Shown: piece after piece, positions 54,058-62,911 of the stretch
How the letters are laid out: the number at the start of each line of letters is the position of its first letter
Position numbering within the stretch: position 1 is the stretch's first letter
Translations under genes and position numbers: made by a program
DNA from: Ensifer sp. LC163
GTDB lineage: Bacteria > Pseudomonadota > Alphaproteobacteria > Rhizobiales > Rhizobiaceae
Direction: 5' to 3'
Assembly: GCF_001695855.1 (NCBI RefSeq)
Contig: NZ_MBSS01000011.1
Span: forward strand, 62,001-126,000
DNA length: 64,000 nt
The notes under the pieces: model-generated
What the model saw: the letters and a program-made list of their open reading frames with translations, nothing else
What the model was told of the DNA's origin: nothing
The model's database searches: none

Positions 54058-55995
54058 TTAGAACTCCGCCCAGCCCTCGCTCGACAATGCGGTGTTGCCG
54101 TGTACCGCGGGCATGACGGGTCGCGCAGAGGAGGCCCTGGATCTCACGTCCACGTGCTGAGCGGTGGCGACGGAACGCGGGACGGTCCGTCGCCCTTCCG
54201 TCTGACGGGCGGCGCTGCTCTCTCCCGACAGTTGGAACCTCCCGATCAGGGCCCGAAGGTTGGTGCCCTCCTGGGCGAGGGTCGCCGACGCGGCGTTCGC
54301 CTCCTCGACCATGGCGGCGTTGCGCTGGGTCACCTGATCCATCTGGTTGACGGCGGTATTGACCTCGGCCAGCCCGACGGACTGTTCCCGGGCCGATGTC
54401 GCGATGGCAGCCATATGCTCATTGATGGTGATGACGTGCGCTTCGATCGTCCTAAGCGCCTCACCGGTGTCGCGCACCAGCCGCACGCCGCTCTCGACTT
54501 CCGAGCTGGAGCTGCGAATAAGCTCCTTGATCTCCTTGGCGGCTTTTGCCGAGCGCTGCGCCAGTTCGCGCACTTCCTGCGCCACGACCGCAAAGCCCTT
54601 GCCGGCCTCGCCCGCCCGCGCCGCCTCGACCCCCGCGTTCAGCGCCAAAAGGTTGGTCTGGAAGGCGATTTCGTCGATCACGCCGATGATGCTCGAAATC
54701 TGGCTGGACGACTCTTCGATCCGTCGCATCGCCTCGACGGCATTCGCCACGACGACGGCCGATTGCGTCGCGCTGGTCTTTGCTTCGCCCGCCACGTCAC
54801 GCGCTTCCTCCGTCCGGCGCGAGGAGTTGCTGACATTGGCGGTGATCTGGTCGAGAGCCGCTGCCGTTTCCTCCAGCGATGCCGCCTGCTGCTCCGTGCG
54901 TTTCGACAGGTCATCGGCGCTCTGGCTGATTTCTCGTGTGCCCATACCGATATTGCCGGCGCTGTCGGCGACCGCGAGCATGGCATCGTTGAGCTGTGCC
55001 GCAGCCTTGTTGAGGTCGTGACGCAATTGCTCGAATTCTGCGGAGAAGGGTTCCTCCAGCCGCACGGCAAGATCACCGTCCGCCAGCCGCTGCAAGCCGG
55101 TCGCAAGACCTGACGTCGCCTGGATCAACCTCTGCTGCGCGGCCTGCTCGGCCTCAACCTGCATTCTCGTGCGTTGCGCTTCGCCATTGCGGCGGCTTTC
55201 CTCAGCCTCGGCCTGCAGGCGAAGGTTGGATCGGGCCGCTTCCCGGAACGACTGGATGGCGCGGGCCATTTCCGCGACTTCGTCCTTGCCGGTCACATCT
55301 GATCCGTCATCGTCGAGATGGCCGTCGATCAGTTTGCGCATCGCGCCGATCTGTTTGCCGAGCGGCCCGATCACCCCACGTGAAACAACCAGGTACGTTC
55401 CGGCAGCCAGTACGAGGACGAGCAGGATGATACCGATGCTGAGGGTGCGTATCGTCTCAAACTCACGATGCTGTTCCTGAAAGATCTCATCCGACAGGCG
55501 AACTTGCAGGTCGGAGATCTCCGAAATGGTCTCGGTCAAAGGATCGATGGTTTCGTAGAGCGCCGTCCGAACGAAACTGTCGAGCGCAGCCGAATCACGC
55601 TCGGACAGGATCTTGGTCAGCGTTGCGATCGAATCCATCGCGACCACCATCTGCTGCTTGGCGTTCTCGACGAGTTTGTGTTCCTCCGGCGTCATCGAGG
55701 TCGCGACATAGGCGTCCCAATTGGCGGTTATCACCTGCCGCGCGTCGTTGACCGAGGCCAGGCCGGTCTCCATCGTCTCGTTTCCGTTGCGCACCTTGTG
55801 CGCCGCATCGACGATCGAGACGGCAAATGCGTCCGAAGTCGCTTTCAGGTTCTTCAGCGGCACAATGCGGTCGGCATAGACCGCATCCATCGTCTCGCTG
55901 TTTTCGGCAAGCGCATGCTGGCTGTAGACGGCAATGCCGATCGCGATGAGTGACAACAGTGCGATCGCACCTACGAGCTTGGTCTTGATCAGCAT
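54058..55995 (-). CDS. Methyl-accepting chemotaxis protein
   Basis: 645 residues from the ATG at 55995 with AAGGGGG before it. TM1 is about 7-27 (LVGAIALLSLIAIGIAVY). A four-helix-bundle periplasmic domain (about 30-190) follows, then TM2 (SIGIILLVLVLAAGTYLVV), HAMP, and the signalling domain. The hairpin tip is IDEIAFQTNLLALNAGVEAARAGE. The final residues GWAEF fit the xWxxF pentapeptide that tethers CheR/CheB. The ligand is unknown. The 268-base gap 55996-56263 upstream holds an AT-rich stretch (TTAATTAATTA at about 56034-56044), probably its promoter, and the terminator of the next gene. Confidence 0.95.
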   Translation of the reverse strand: MLIKTKLVGAIALLSLIAIGIAVYSQHALAENSETMDAVYADRIVPLKNLKATSDAFAVSIVDAAHKVRNGNETMETGLASVNDARQVITANWDAYVATSMTPEEHKLVENAKQQMVVAMDSIATLTKILSERDSAALDSFVRTALYETIDPLTETISEISDLQVRLSDEIFQEQHREFETIRTLSIGIILLVLVLAAGTYLVVSRGVIGPLGKQIGAMRKLIDGHLDDDGSDVTGKDEVAEMARAIQSFREAARSNLRLQAEAEESRRNGEAQRTRMQVEAEQAAQQRLIQATSGLATGLQRLADGDLAVRLEEPFSAEFEQLRHDLNKAAAQLNDAMLAVADSAGNIGMGTREISQSADDLSKRTEQQAASLEETAAALDQITANVSNSSRRTEEARDVAGEAKTSATQSAVVVANAVEAMRRIEESSSQISSIIGVIDEIAFQTNLLALNAGVEAARAGEAGKGFAVVAQEVRELAQRSAKAAKEIKELIRSSSSEVESGVRLVRDTGEALRTIEAHVITINEHMAAIATSAREQSVGLAEVNTAVNQMDQVTQRNAAMVEEANAASATLAQEGTNLRALIGRFQLSGESSAARQTEGRRTVPRSVATAQHVDVRSRASSARPVMPAVHGNTALSSEGWAEF

Positions 55996-56208
55996 GGCGG
56001 CCCCCTTGGCTAGGTCTCTCTTGGCCACACTTTTTAATTAATTAGATAACTCTTACTTAATGACGTGCTGAATTTCCGACCGAGTTGCGCGTTTTTTGAA
56101 CAAATTATCGCAACGGAATCAGATGCCAGCCACCCTGATTTGAAGCGCGGGAAGCCGAGCAACTCTGCGTATCAATGTCGAGGGGAGACCGCGAGAATGC
56201 CCGGCCAA

Positions 56209-56238
56209 CAAAAAAGCCGCCGAGGAACCCGGCGGCTT
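56209..56238 (-). terminator. Intrinsic terminator of the L,D-transpeptidase gene
   Basis: AAGCCGCC (56214-56221) pairs with GGCGGCTT (56231-56238); on the minus strand the T run (A run 56210-56215) follows. It lies about 26 bases after the stop of the gene at 56264. Confidence 0.85.
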
Positions 56239-56263
56239 CTGATTGCATGCTGCTGGTCGCGTT

Positions 56264-56953
56264 TTACTGCTGAACGACCACGCGAGCGTTCTTGCCCGGA
56301 CGAACGCGCGAATAGAGATCGATGATGTCCTGGTTCATCAGGCGGATGCAGCCCGACGAAGCGGCCGTGCCGATCGACGACCACTCCGGGGTGCCATGCA
56401 GGCGGAACAGCGTGTCCTTGCCCTGGTCGTTGAAGAGATAGAGCGCGCGCGCGCCGAGCGGGTTCTTCAGGCCCGGGCCCATGCCTTCTTCGACATATTT
56501 GGCCACTTCCGGCTTGCGCTCCGCCATTTCCTTCGGCGGGTGCCACATCGGCCATTCCTGCTTCCAGGCGATATAGGCTTCGCCTTCCCACGCGAAGCCG
56601 GCCTTGCCGACGCCGATGCCGTAGCGAACAGCCTTGCCGCCAGGCAGCACGTAGTAGAGGAAGCGATTCGGCGTATTGACGACGATCGTGCCGGGGCGTT
56701 CGCTCGTCGAATAGTCGACGATCTGCCGATGGAAGCGGTTTTCGACCCTGTTGATCGGAATGGCGGGCAGCGCGTAGCCGTGATCCTCAACTGCGCCATA
56801 ATCGCCCGAGAAAATCTGATTCGAAGCGACCTGTTGCTCAACGGGAGCGGGCTCACCGTTTGCCGTCTCGGACTTGGTCGAGGTTGTCGAGCAGCCGGCC
56901 ATGGCGAGTGTCGCCGCCAGGCTGCACAGGAGGAAGGCATTGCGGAAGCGCAT
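56264..56953 (-). CDS. L,D-transpeptidase lipoprotein (ErfK/YbiS/YkuD family)
   Basis: 229 residues. Lipoprotein signal with lipobox LAMAGC (Cys21). The YkuD catalytic domain spans about 88-228: TIVVNTPNRFLYYVLPGG at its start and the active-site block FRLHGTPEWSSIGTAASSGCIRL with catalytic His and Cys. It forms 3-3 peptidoglycan cross-links or attaches proteins to the wall. Such enzymes are numerous in Rhizobiales, which grow from the pole. Single gene with its own terminator. The 184-base gap 56954-57137 to the divergent mmcB holds nothing that I recognise. Confidence 0.93.
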   Translation of the reverse strand: MRFRNAFLLCSLAATLAMAGCSTTSTKSETANGEPAPVEQQVASNQIFSGDYGAVEDHGYALPAIPINRVENRFHRQIVDYSTSERPGTIVVNTPNRFLYYVLPGGKAVRYGIGVGKAGFAWEGEAYIAWKQEWPMWHPPKEMAERKPEVAKYVEEGMGPGLKNPLGARALYLFNDQGKDTLFRLHGTPEWSSIGTAASSGCIRLMNQDIIDLYSRVRPGKNARVVVQQ

Positions 56954-57137
56954 AGGAGTCTCTTAAAATAAGAAGCGAAGAAAAAACTGGGTCGGCCCGA
57001 CCATCAGTGACTCCGGTTATTTTCGATTAGATGCGGCTATGCAAGGGATTGCGTGGCAACAACGCGGCGGGAAAGTGTAAATTCCGTGACGCTTGCTTTT
57101 TTGCAACAAAAGTGGTGGCGGACGAGAGTCTAGGCGA

Positions 57138-57677
57138 ATGACAATTCTCTCTATCCATGGCGACAACCCTCTCGTGGACGGTCGGCAATCGAATCGCGCG
57201 CTCATGGTGCGTCGCGGGGTTCAGCGGCTTTTTGCGGAATTGCGCCACTCGGTGCTGCCGGAATTGACGCTCGCCAGCGGCCGCCGTGCCGATCTCATAT
57301 CGCTGTCGGCAAAGGGCGAAATCTGGATCGTGGAGATCAAGACGTCGATTGAGGATTTCCGCGTCGATCGCAAATGGCCGGACTATAGGCAGCACTGCGA
57401 CCGGCTGTTCTTCGCCACCCATGGCGAAGTCCCGCTCGATATCTTTCCGGAGGATTGCGGCTTGCTGCTGTCGGATGGCTACGACGGACACATTATCCGC
57501 GACGCACCGGAACATCGGCTTGCACCGGCCACCCGCAAGTCGGTGCTGCAGCTCTTTGCCCGCACCGCCGCCCAGCGGCTGATGCTGGCGGAGTGGGCCG
57601 CCGAGCGCAACGGCGAGCTCGGCAACTCCATTCGCGATATCGTTTCCGGCTCCCGCGACGGGTCCGCCGAAGGCTGA
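57138..57677 (+). CDS. mmcB: MmcB-family DNA repair protein
   Basis: 179 residues from the ATG at 57138 (MTILSIHGDNPLVDG). A PD-(D/E)xK-like nuclease core is suggested by GRRADLISLSAKGEIWIVEIKT, with Asp, Glu-Ile-Lys in the right order. CDRLFFATHGEVPLDIFPED follows. The family is named from Caulobacter MmcB, an SOS-linked protein that helps against mitomycin-type damage. No LexA box was identified. Its stop codon is directly adjacent to the actR stop on the other strand, with no base between. Confidence 0.82.
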   Translation: MTILSIHGDNPLVDGRQSNRALMVRRGVQRLFAELRHSVLPELTLASGRRADLISLSAKGEIWIVEIKTSIEDFRVDRKWPDYRQHCDRLFFATHGEVPLDIFPEDCGLLLSDGYDGHIIRDAPEHRLAPATRKSVLQLFARTAAQRLMLAEWAAERNGELGNSIRDIVSGSRDGSAEG

Positions 57678-58262
57678 TTACTTCGGCGCGCGCTTGGCCA
57701 GAATGCGCTGCAGGGTCCGGCGGTGCATGTTGAGCCGGCGCGCTGTCTCCGACACGTTGCGCTCGCACATCTCGTAGACGCGCTGAATATGTTCCCATCG
57801 CACCCGGTCGGCCGACATCGGGTTTTCCGGCGGCTCCACCCGCTCGCCCTGGCGCTGCACCAGCGCGGCGAAGATGTCGTCGGCGTCAGCCGGCTTGGCG
57901 AGATAGTCGACGGCACCAAGCTTCACGGCATTCACGGCCGTTGCGATGTTGCCGTAGCCGGTGAGCATGATCATGCGGGTGTCGTCACGGCGGCTGCGGA
58001 TCGCCTCGATCACGTCCAGGCCGCTGCCGTCGCCGAGTCTCAGATCGATGACGGCGTATTTCGGCGGGTTGCCTTTTGCCTTGGCGATGCCTTCGGCAAC
58101 GGACTCGGCGATATCGACGGTGAAGCCGCGCGCTTCCATGGCGCGGGCGAGGCGTCGAAGGAACGGCGCATCATCGTCGACGAGCAGCAGCGTTCTGTCC
58201 GGTCCGATCAGTTCGGCGTCCTGGGCATGCGTGCTGGGCGAAGCTGTCGATTTTTCGGTCAT
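57678..58262 (-). CDS. actR: Redox/acid response regulator ActR (RegA/PrrA)
   Basis: 194 residues. The receiver domain has phosphorylated Asp73 in YAVIDLRLGDGSG, and the C-terminus is a Fis-type helix-turn-helix (ERNVSETARRLNMHRRTLQRIL). The latter is nearly invariant in the RegA/ActR/PrrA family. It controls acid tolerance, respiration and nitrogen or carbon fixation genes depending on the species. It is followed upstream by its kinase actS after an 83-base gap. Confidence 0.96.
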   Translation of the reverse strand: MTEKSTASPSTHAQDAELIGPDRTLLLVDDDAPFLRRLARAMEARGFTVDIAESVAEGIAKAKGNPPKYAVIDLRLGDGSGLDVIEAIRSRRDDTRMIMLTGYGNIATAVNAVKLGAVDYLAKPADADDIFAALVQRQGERVEPPENPMSADRVRWEHIQRVYEMCERNVSETARRLNMHRRTLQRILAKRAPK

Positions 58263-58345
58263 TCTCGCAATCCTTGGGCGAAAATCGGAAGGTTTTCACT
58301 GAGATTATAGGTTTCCTGTCATGCGGTTCAATAAACAGCCAAACG

Positions 58346-59650
58346 TCATTTCGCCAGTTTCGTATCCATCAGGGCACGCGGCCATTCGACGCTGACCTTG
58401 GCGCCGGGGCGATCGGGGCCGCCGTTCTCGAAACGCAGGCGAGCGCCGGACCGCTCGAGCAGGGTCTTGGCGATGAACAGGCCGAGCCCCAGGCCGCCGG
58501 CACTGTCGTCCTTCTGCCTTCGCGTGACATAGGGTTCGCCGATGCGTATCAGAATGTCGGGGGCGAATCCGTCACCGTCATCCGCGATCGTCACCTTGAC
58601 GTGTTCGGCCGTGTGTTCGACGGTAACGGTCACTTCCTGCTTGGCATAGTCGACCGCATTTTCCAGCAGGTTGCCGAGCCCGTAGAGGATCCCGGCGTTG
58701 CGGTTGCCGACAGGTTCCGCTGCCTTGTCACCCTTTTCGACGAGATTGATATGAATGCCGAACTCGCGGTGCGGCGCCATCACTTCTTCGATCAGCGAGG
58801 ATAGCGGCAAAAGCCGCATGTGCTCTTCGCTTTCCGAGGACAGCGTCGTCAGCCGCTTGAGAATGTCGCGGCATCGCTCGCTCTGGCTGCGCAAGAGGTG
58901 CACGTCCTCACCGAAGCGCGGGTCGTCGCCGAGTTCCCGTTCCATTTCCTTGGCAACGACGCTGATGGTGGCAAGCGGCGTGCCGAGCTCATGGGCGGCG
59001 GCCGCGGCCAGGCCGTCGAGCTGCGAAAGATGCTTTTCGCGCTGGAGCACCAGTTCGGTCGCCGTCAGCGCCTCCGACAGTTCGCTCGCTTCAAGTGAGA
59101 CGCGATAGGTGTAGAAGGCGGCAAAGGCCGTCATCGACACGATTGCGAACCAGATGCCGGCCGTCAGCACCCGCGGCATCAGCAAAAGCGTGCCGGGATA
59201 CCAGGGCAGGGGGAACGGCGAGAAGGCAAGGGCGGTAACGCCGATCACTGCAAGGCCGGCAAGAACGATGCTGTGCGGCTTCGGTTGCGAGGCCGAGGAA
59301 ATGATGACCGGGACGCACAGCAACGGTGCGAACGGGTTGGCGAGCCCGCCGGTGATGAAGAGCAGGCCGGTCAACTGCGCCAGGTCGAGCCCGAGAAGCG
59401 CGAAGGCGGCCGGCGGCCGCAAGCGGTGCGTCGGCGGAAAGCGCAGGGTGAGGTAGGTATTGACCAGCGCTAGTGTGGCAATCAGCACCAGGCAGGAAAG
59501 CAGAGGCAGCGGAAACTGCAGCCACAACGTCGTGATGATGACGGCGATCGACTGTCCGCCGACCGCAAGCCAGCGCAGGCGAATGAGCGTCTGCAGGCGC
59601 AGGCTTCTGTTCGAGGTCGGATCATTGTGTTCCAGCGCCACTGCCGTCAT
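58346..59650 (-). CDS. actS: Redox sensor histidine kinase ActS (RegB/PrrB)
   Basis: 434 residues from the ATG at 59650. Six hydrophobic segments (about 40-185) enclose the quinone-binding box GGLANPF. The H box AAAAHELGTPLATI, the redox-active Cys in SERCRDILKRL, and the ATP site DDGDGFAP / GLGLGLFIAKTL complete a RegB-type kinase. It senses the state of the quinone pool and phosphorylates ActR. An upstream in-frame start at 59698 would run into the intergenic repeat and is rejected. Confidence 0.96.
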   Translation of the reverse strand: MTAVALEHNDPTSNRSLRLQTLIRLRWLAVGGQSIAVIITTLWLQFPLPLLSCLVLIATLALVNTYLTLRFPPTHRLRPPAAFALLGLDLAQLTGLLFITGGLANPFAPLLCVPVIISSASQPKPHSIVLAGLAVIGVTALAFSPFPLPWYPGTLLLMPRVLTAGIWFAIVSMTAFAAFYTYRVSLEASELSEALTATELVLQREKHLSQLDGLAAAAAHELGTPLATISVVAKEMERELGDDPRFGEDVHLLRSQSERCRDILKRLTTLSSESEEHMRLLPLSSLIEEVMAPHREFGIHINLVEKGDKAAEPVGNRNAGILYGLGNLLENAVDYAKQEVTVTVEHTAEHVKVTIADDGDGFAPDILIRIGEPYVTRRQKDDSAGGLGLGLFIAKTLLERSGARLRFENGGPDRPGAKVSVEWPRALMDTKLAK

Positions 59651-59666
59651 GCCTGCTCTTGTCCCA

Positions 59667-59768
59667 TTACAGCGCCACGCGTCAAATCCGACGCGCAAAG
59701 GTCGCTGGCTTTAAATCTGCTGCATAATTTTCCCCTTAAATCGCTTCCGATTTAAGGAATTATGCAGT
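59667..59768. repeat. Palindromic rhizobial repeat, copy 2 (between actS and hrpB)
   Basis: Opposite orientation to copy 1 at 37987. It reads TTACAGCGCC...GACGCGCAAAGG, then TGCATAATTTTCC, CTTAAATCG...CGATTTAAGG and AATTATGCAGT. The blocks and their order are the same as in copy 1, with small differences in length and loop. It is intergenic here, as usual for such elements. Confidence 0.8.
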
Positions 59769-59789
59769 GGCCCCGTTCGGGGTGTTACC

Positions 59790-62249
59790 TCATGTACCAC
59801 GCGGTTTGGCCCGTGTCGTCGGCGCGGCCTCTGCCGGGTTCTCCGGCCAGGGGTGTTTGGGATAGCGCCCGCGCATGTCAGCCCGAACATCTCGCCACGA
59901 CCCCGCCCAGAAACCCGGCAGGTCGCGCGTGGTCTGGATCGGCTGCCGGCCGGGCGAGATCAGCTCGAGCAGCAGCGGCAACCGGCCGTCGCCGATAGTT
60001 GGATGTTTTTTGAGGCCGAAGAGTTCCTGCACCCGAATGGAAAGAAGCGGTTCGTCGCCGTCGTAGTGGATCGGATGCCGTTGCCCCGTCGGCGCCTCGA
60101 AATGCGTCGGCGCCAGTTTCGCAAGGTCGCGCTGCCGCTCGTGCGGGATCAGCGACAGCAATCCTTCGGAAAGAGCGCCGGCCTTGATGTCGGCGATGGC
60201 GGTGACGCCGTGCTGAAACGGAACGAACCAGTCCTCGAGCGTCGCAAGCAGGGCTGCATCGGAAACATCCGGCCAGGGCTCGCCGATCGAGCGATGCAGG
60301 AAGCCGATGCGATCGCGCAGCTGCATCGCCTCCTTGGAAAACGGCAGAACCGCCAGTCCAAGCTGGCGAACACCATCGGCGAGTGCCCGTGCTGCACTTT
60401 CACCGGTCGGTCTTGGAAGCGGCGCTTCCTCGAAGATGATCGCGCCCAATCTTGTGACGCGGCGCGCCCGCACCTGGCGGCTTGCCCGGTCGAAGACGCT
60501 TTGCTCCTCCCGCACGATCGCCTCGGGCATATGCGCCTCGACGTCGCCGCGCGAAAGTTCGGCTGCCGCAAGCACGCGCTGGCCGCCGGCGCGACCCGTC
60601 AAGTCGGCGATCACGAGCATGTTCGCTGCCGCAAGGCGCTCGGTCTCGGCGATCTCCGCCCCGCGACCGTTGGCCATCACGAACCGCCCTCGACCACCGC
60701 GCTGAAGCGCGATGCGGTCGGGGAAGGCGTGCATCAGCAAGGCGCCGGGCTGGACCGGCTCATTCGACCTTGGCGCCCCTTTGAGTTCCGCCGCCATGCG
60801 ACGGGCGAGGTTGCGCGATGCCTCGGCGCGGTCGCCGCGCTCCTGGCGGAAGCGGCGCAAGCGATCCTCGAGATCGATGGCGTTGCCGCCGAGGCCTTGC
60901 TCCGTCAGCATGACCGCCAGCAGACAAGCTGCCTCGCCCTGGCCTTCCTCGGCCGCCGAAACCGCCATCGCCGCAAGGCGCGGGGGCAGGGCCAGATCGC
61001 GGATCTTGCGTCCCCTCGGTGTCAGCACGCCGGAGCCATCGAGCGCGCCGAGTTCGCTCAGCAGCTTTCGCGCTTCCTTGAGGGTGGTTTCCGGTGGTGG
61101 ATCGATGAAGGCAAGCGCTGCGGGATCGTTGACGCCCCAGTGTGCCATGTCGAGCAGCAATCCGGAGAGGTCGCTTGCCAGGATCTGCGGCGGTGTGAAG
61201 GCGGCAAGCGCCGCGGTCTGGCCGGCATGCCAGAGGCGGATGGCGATACCCGGCTCCGTTCGTCCGGCTCGGCCGGCGCGCTGATCGGCCGACGCGCGCG
61301 AGACGCGCACGGTCTCAAGCCGGGTGATGCCGGTCGACGCTTCGAAGACCGGCAGTCGCTGCAGGCCGCTGTCGATGACGATCCGCACGCCGTCGATGGT
61401 GATCGAGGTCTCGGCGATCGAGGTGGCAAGGACGATCTTGCGCGTGCCTTTCGGCGCCGGCCGGATCGCCGCATCCTGCTCGTTCTGCGTCAGGTTGCCG
61501 TAAAGAGGAACGACTGTCGTATCGGCTGTAAACCGGTCGGCAAGCCGTGCCGCGGTTCGGGTGATTTCGGCCTGTCCCGGCAAAAATGCGAGGATCGAGC
61601 CCTGCTCGCTGCGATGCGCCTCGACGATGGCGCGCACGACGGCCTCCTCGACGCTCTCGCCGCCACGGTCCTGGTTTCGGATGTCGATGGGGAAACTGCG
61701 GCCCTGGCTTTCGATGACGGTGGCATCGCCAAGCAATCCTGCAACCCGCTCGACGTCGAGTGTTGCCGACATGACGATGATCCTGAGATCGTCGCGCAGC
61801 GCGGATTGAACGTCGAGCGCCAGCGCCAGGCCGAAATCGGCGTCGAGCGAGCGCTCGTGAAATTCATCGAACAGCACCGCCGAGACGCCCGCCAGCTCCG
61901 GATCGTCGAGGATCATGCGGGCAAAGACCCCTTCGGTTACCACCTCGATCCGGGTTTTTGCCGATATCCGGTTGTCGAGGCGCATGCGGTAGCCGACGGT
62001 TTCTCCCACTTTCTCACCGAGCAGCTCAGCCATGCGGCCGGCCGCCGCCCGGGCCGCGAGCCGCCGCGGTTCGAGCAGGATGATCTTGCCGCCTTTCAGC
62101 CAGGACTGTCCGAGCAGGAAGAGCGGCACGAGCGTCGTCTTGCCGGCGCCGGGCGGTGCCGAAAGCACGACGGAGCGGGCCCTATCGAGTGCCGCGGCGA
62201 TCTCAGGCAGGACCTCGCGAACCGGCAAGGCAGGCAGGGTAAGCGTCAC
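59790..62249 (-). CDS. hrpB: ATP-dependent helicase HrpB
   Basis: 819 residues from the GTG at 62249, giving the family start LTLPALPVREVLPEIAAAL. DEAH-type helicase: Walker A SAPPGAGKTTLVPLFLL near residue 35, DEFHERSLDADF (DEFH box), SATLD, and motif [16 protein letters not shown]. The C-terminal HrpB domain ends with RYPKHPWPENP. Its precise cellular role is poorly known. The start overlaps the ABC ATPase stop by 4 bases (GTGA). Confidence 0.95.
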   Translation of the reverse strand: MTLTLPALPVREVLPEIAAALDRARSVVLSAPPGAGKTTLVPLFLLGQSWLKGGKIILLEPRRLAARAAAGRMAELLGEKVGETVGYRMRLDNRISAKTRIEVVTEGVFARMILDDPELAGVSAVLFDEFHERSLDADFGLALALDVQSALRDDLRIIVMSATLDVERVAGLLGDATVIESQGRSFPIDIRNQDRGGESVEEAVVRAIVEAHRSEQGSILAFLPGQAEITRTAARLADRFTADTTVVPLYGNLTQNEQDAAIRPAPKGTRKIVLATSIAETSITIDGVRIVIDSGLQRLPVFEASTGITRLETVRVSRASADQRAGRAGRTEPGIAIRLWHAGQTAALAAFTPPQILASDLSGLLLDMAHWGVNDPAALAFIDPPPETTLKEARKLLSELGALDGSGVLTPRGRKIRDLALPPRLAAMAVSAAEEGQGEAACLLAVMLTEQGLGGNAIDLEDRLRRFRQERGDRAEASRNLARRMAAELKGAPRSNEPVQPGALLMHAFPDRIALQRGGRGRFVMANGRGAEIAETERLAAANMLVIADLTGRAGGQRVLAAAELSRGDVEAHMPEAIVREEQSVFDRASRQVRARRVTRLGAIIFEEAPLPRPTGESAARALADGVRQLGLAVLPFSKEAMQLRDRIGFLHRSIGEPWPDVSDAALLATLEDWFVPFQHGVTAIADIKAGALSEGLLSLIPHERQRDLAKLAPTHFEAPTGQRHPIHYDGDEPLLSIRVQELFGLKKHPTIGDGRLPLLLELISPGRQPIQTTRDLPGFWAGSWRDVRADMRGRYPKHPWPENPAEAAPTTRAKPRGT

Positions 62250-62911
62250 GCTTGTGTCTCCGCTCCGATATGAATGAGCACACCACCGGCCGCAACCGCA
62301 TCCGCTCGGTCGTGGGTCACAAGGATCGTCGGCAGGCCGGCGGAGCGGGCCTTGGCAAAGACCAGTTCGCGTGTCTGCTGACGCAGCGCCATGTCGAGCT
62401 TTGAAAAGGGCTCGTCGAGCAGCAGAAGGCGCGGCTCGGATAAAAGCACGCGCTGGAGGGCGACGCGCGCTTTTTGCCCACCCGACAGGGTCTCTGGATC
62501 GCGATCGAAGAACCCGCCGAGCCCGACCGCAGCAAGTGCATCCTCGGCCAGACGGCGCCTGATGTCGCGGCTCTTGATTGCCTCGGGAATGGCAAAGACG
62601 ATATTGCCGCCGACGGAGAGGTGCGGAAACAGCAGCGGGTCCTGGAAGAGAATGCCGGTGTGGCGCTGCTGCGGCGGTGTGCCGATCAGATCGTCCGGCC
62701 CGAGTAGAACTGCGCCGCTGGCGACAAAGGCCGGGTCGAGAAACCCGCCGATATAGGCAAGCAGCGTCGACTTGCCGGAACCGGATGGGCCCATGATCGT
62801 CAGCACGTCGCCGGGCATCACCGTCGCCGAAATGGAAAGCAGTGCCCGGTCGCCGAGCCGGATCGTCACATCGGACAAAGTCAGAGGCGTCGTCTTGCCT
62901 GGTGTTTGCAT
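62246..62911 (-). CDS. ABC transporter ATP-binding protein, YnjD-like
   Basis: 221 residues. Walker A IMGPSGSGKSTLLAYIGG near residue 38, Q loop GILFQDPLLFPHLSVGGN, signature LSGGQKARVALQRVLLS, Walker B LLLLDEPFSKLD. The PLLFPHLSVG and FSKLDMALR blocks resemble E. coli YnjD. YnjBCD is a poorly characterised importer related to thiamine and spermidine systems. It is directly adjacent to the permease (TGAATG). No binding protein is in view; it may lie beyond the edge. Confidence 0.88.
   Translation of the reverse strand: MQTPGKTTPLTLSDVTIRLGDRALLSISATVMPGDVLTIMGPSGSGKSTLLAYIGGFLDPAFVASGAVLLGPDDLIGTPPQQRHTGILFQDPLLFPHLSVGGNIVFAIPEAIKSRDIRRRLAEDALAAVGLGGFFDRDPETLSGGQKARVALQRVLLSEPRLLLLDEPFSKLDMALRQQTRELVFAKARSAGLPTILVTHDRADAVAAGGVLIHIGAETQA

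Noticed and set aside
55376-55391. Fourth parS-like sequence (CACGTGAAACA)
   Set aside because: Only the right half matches (11 of 16) and it lies within the chemoreceptor coding sequence.
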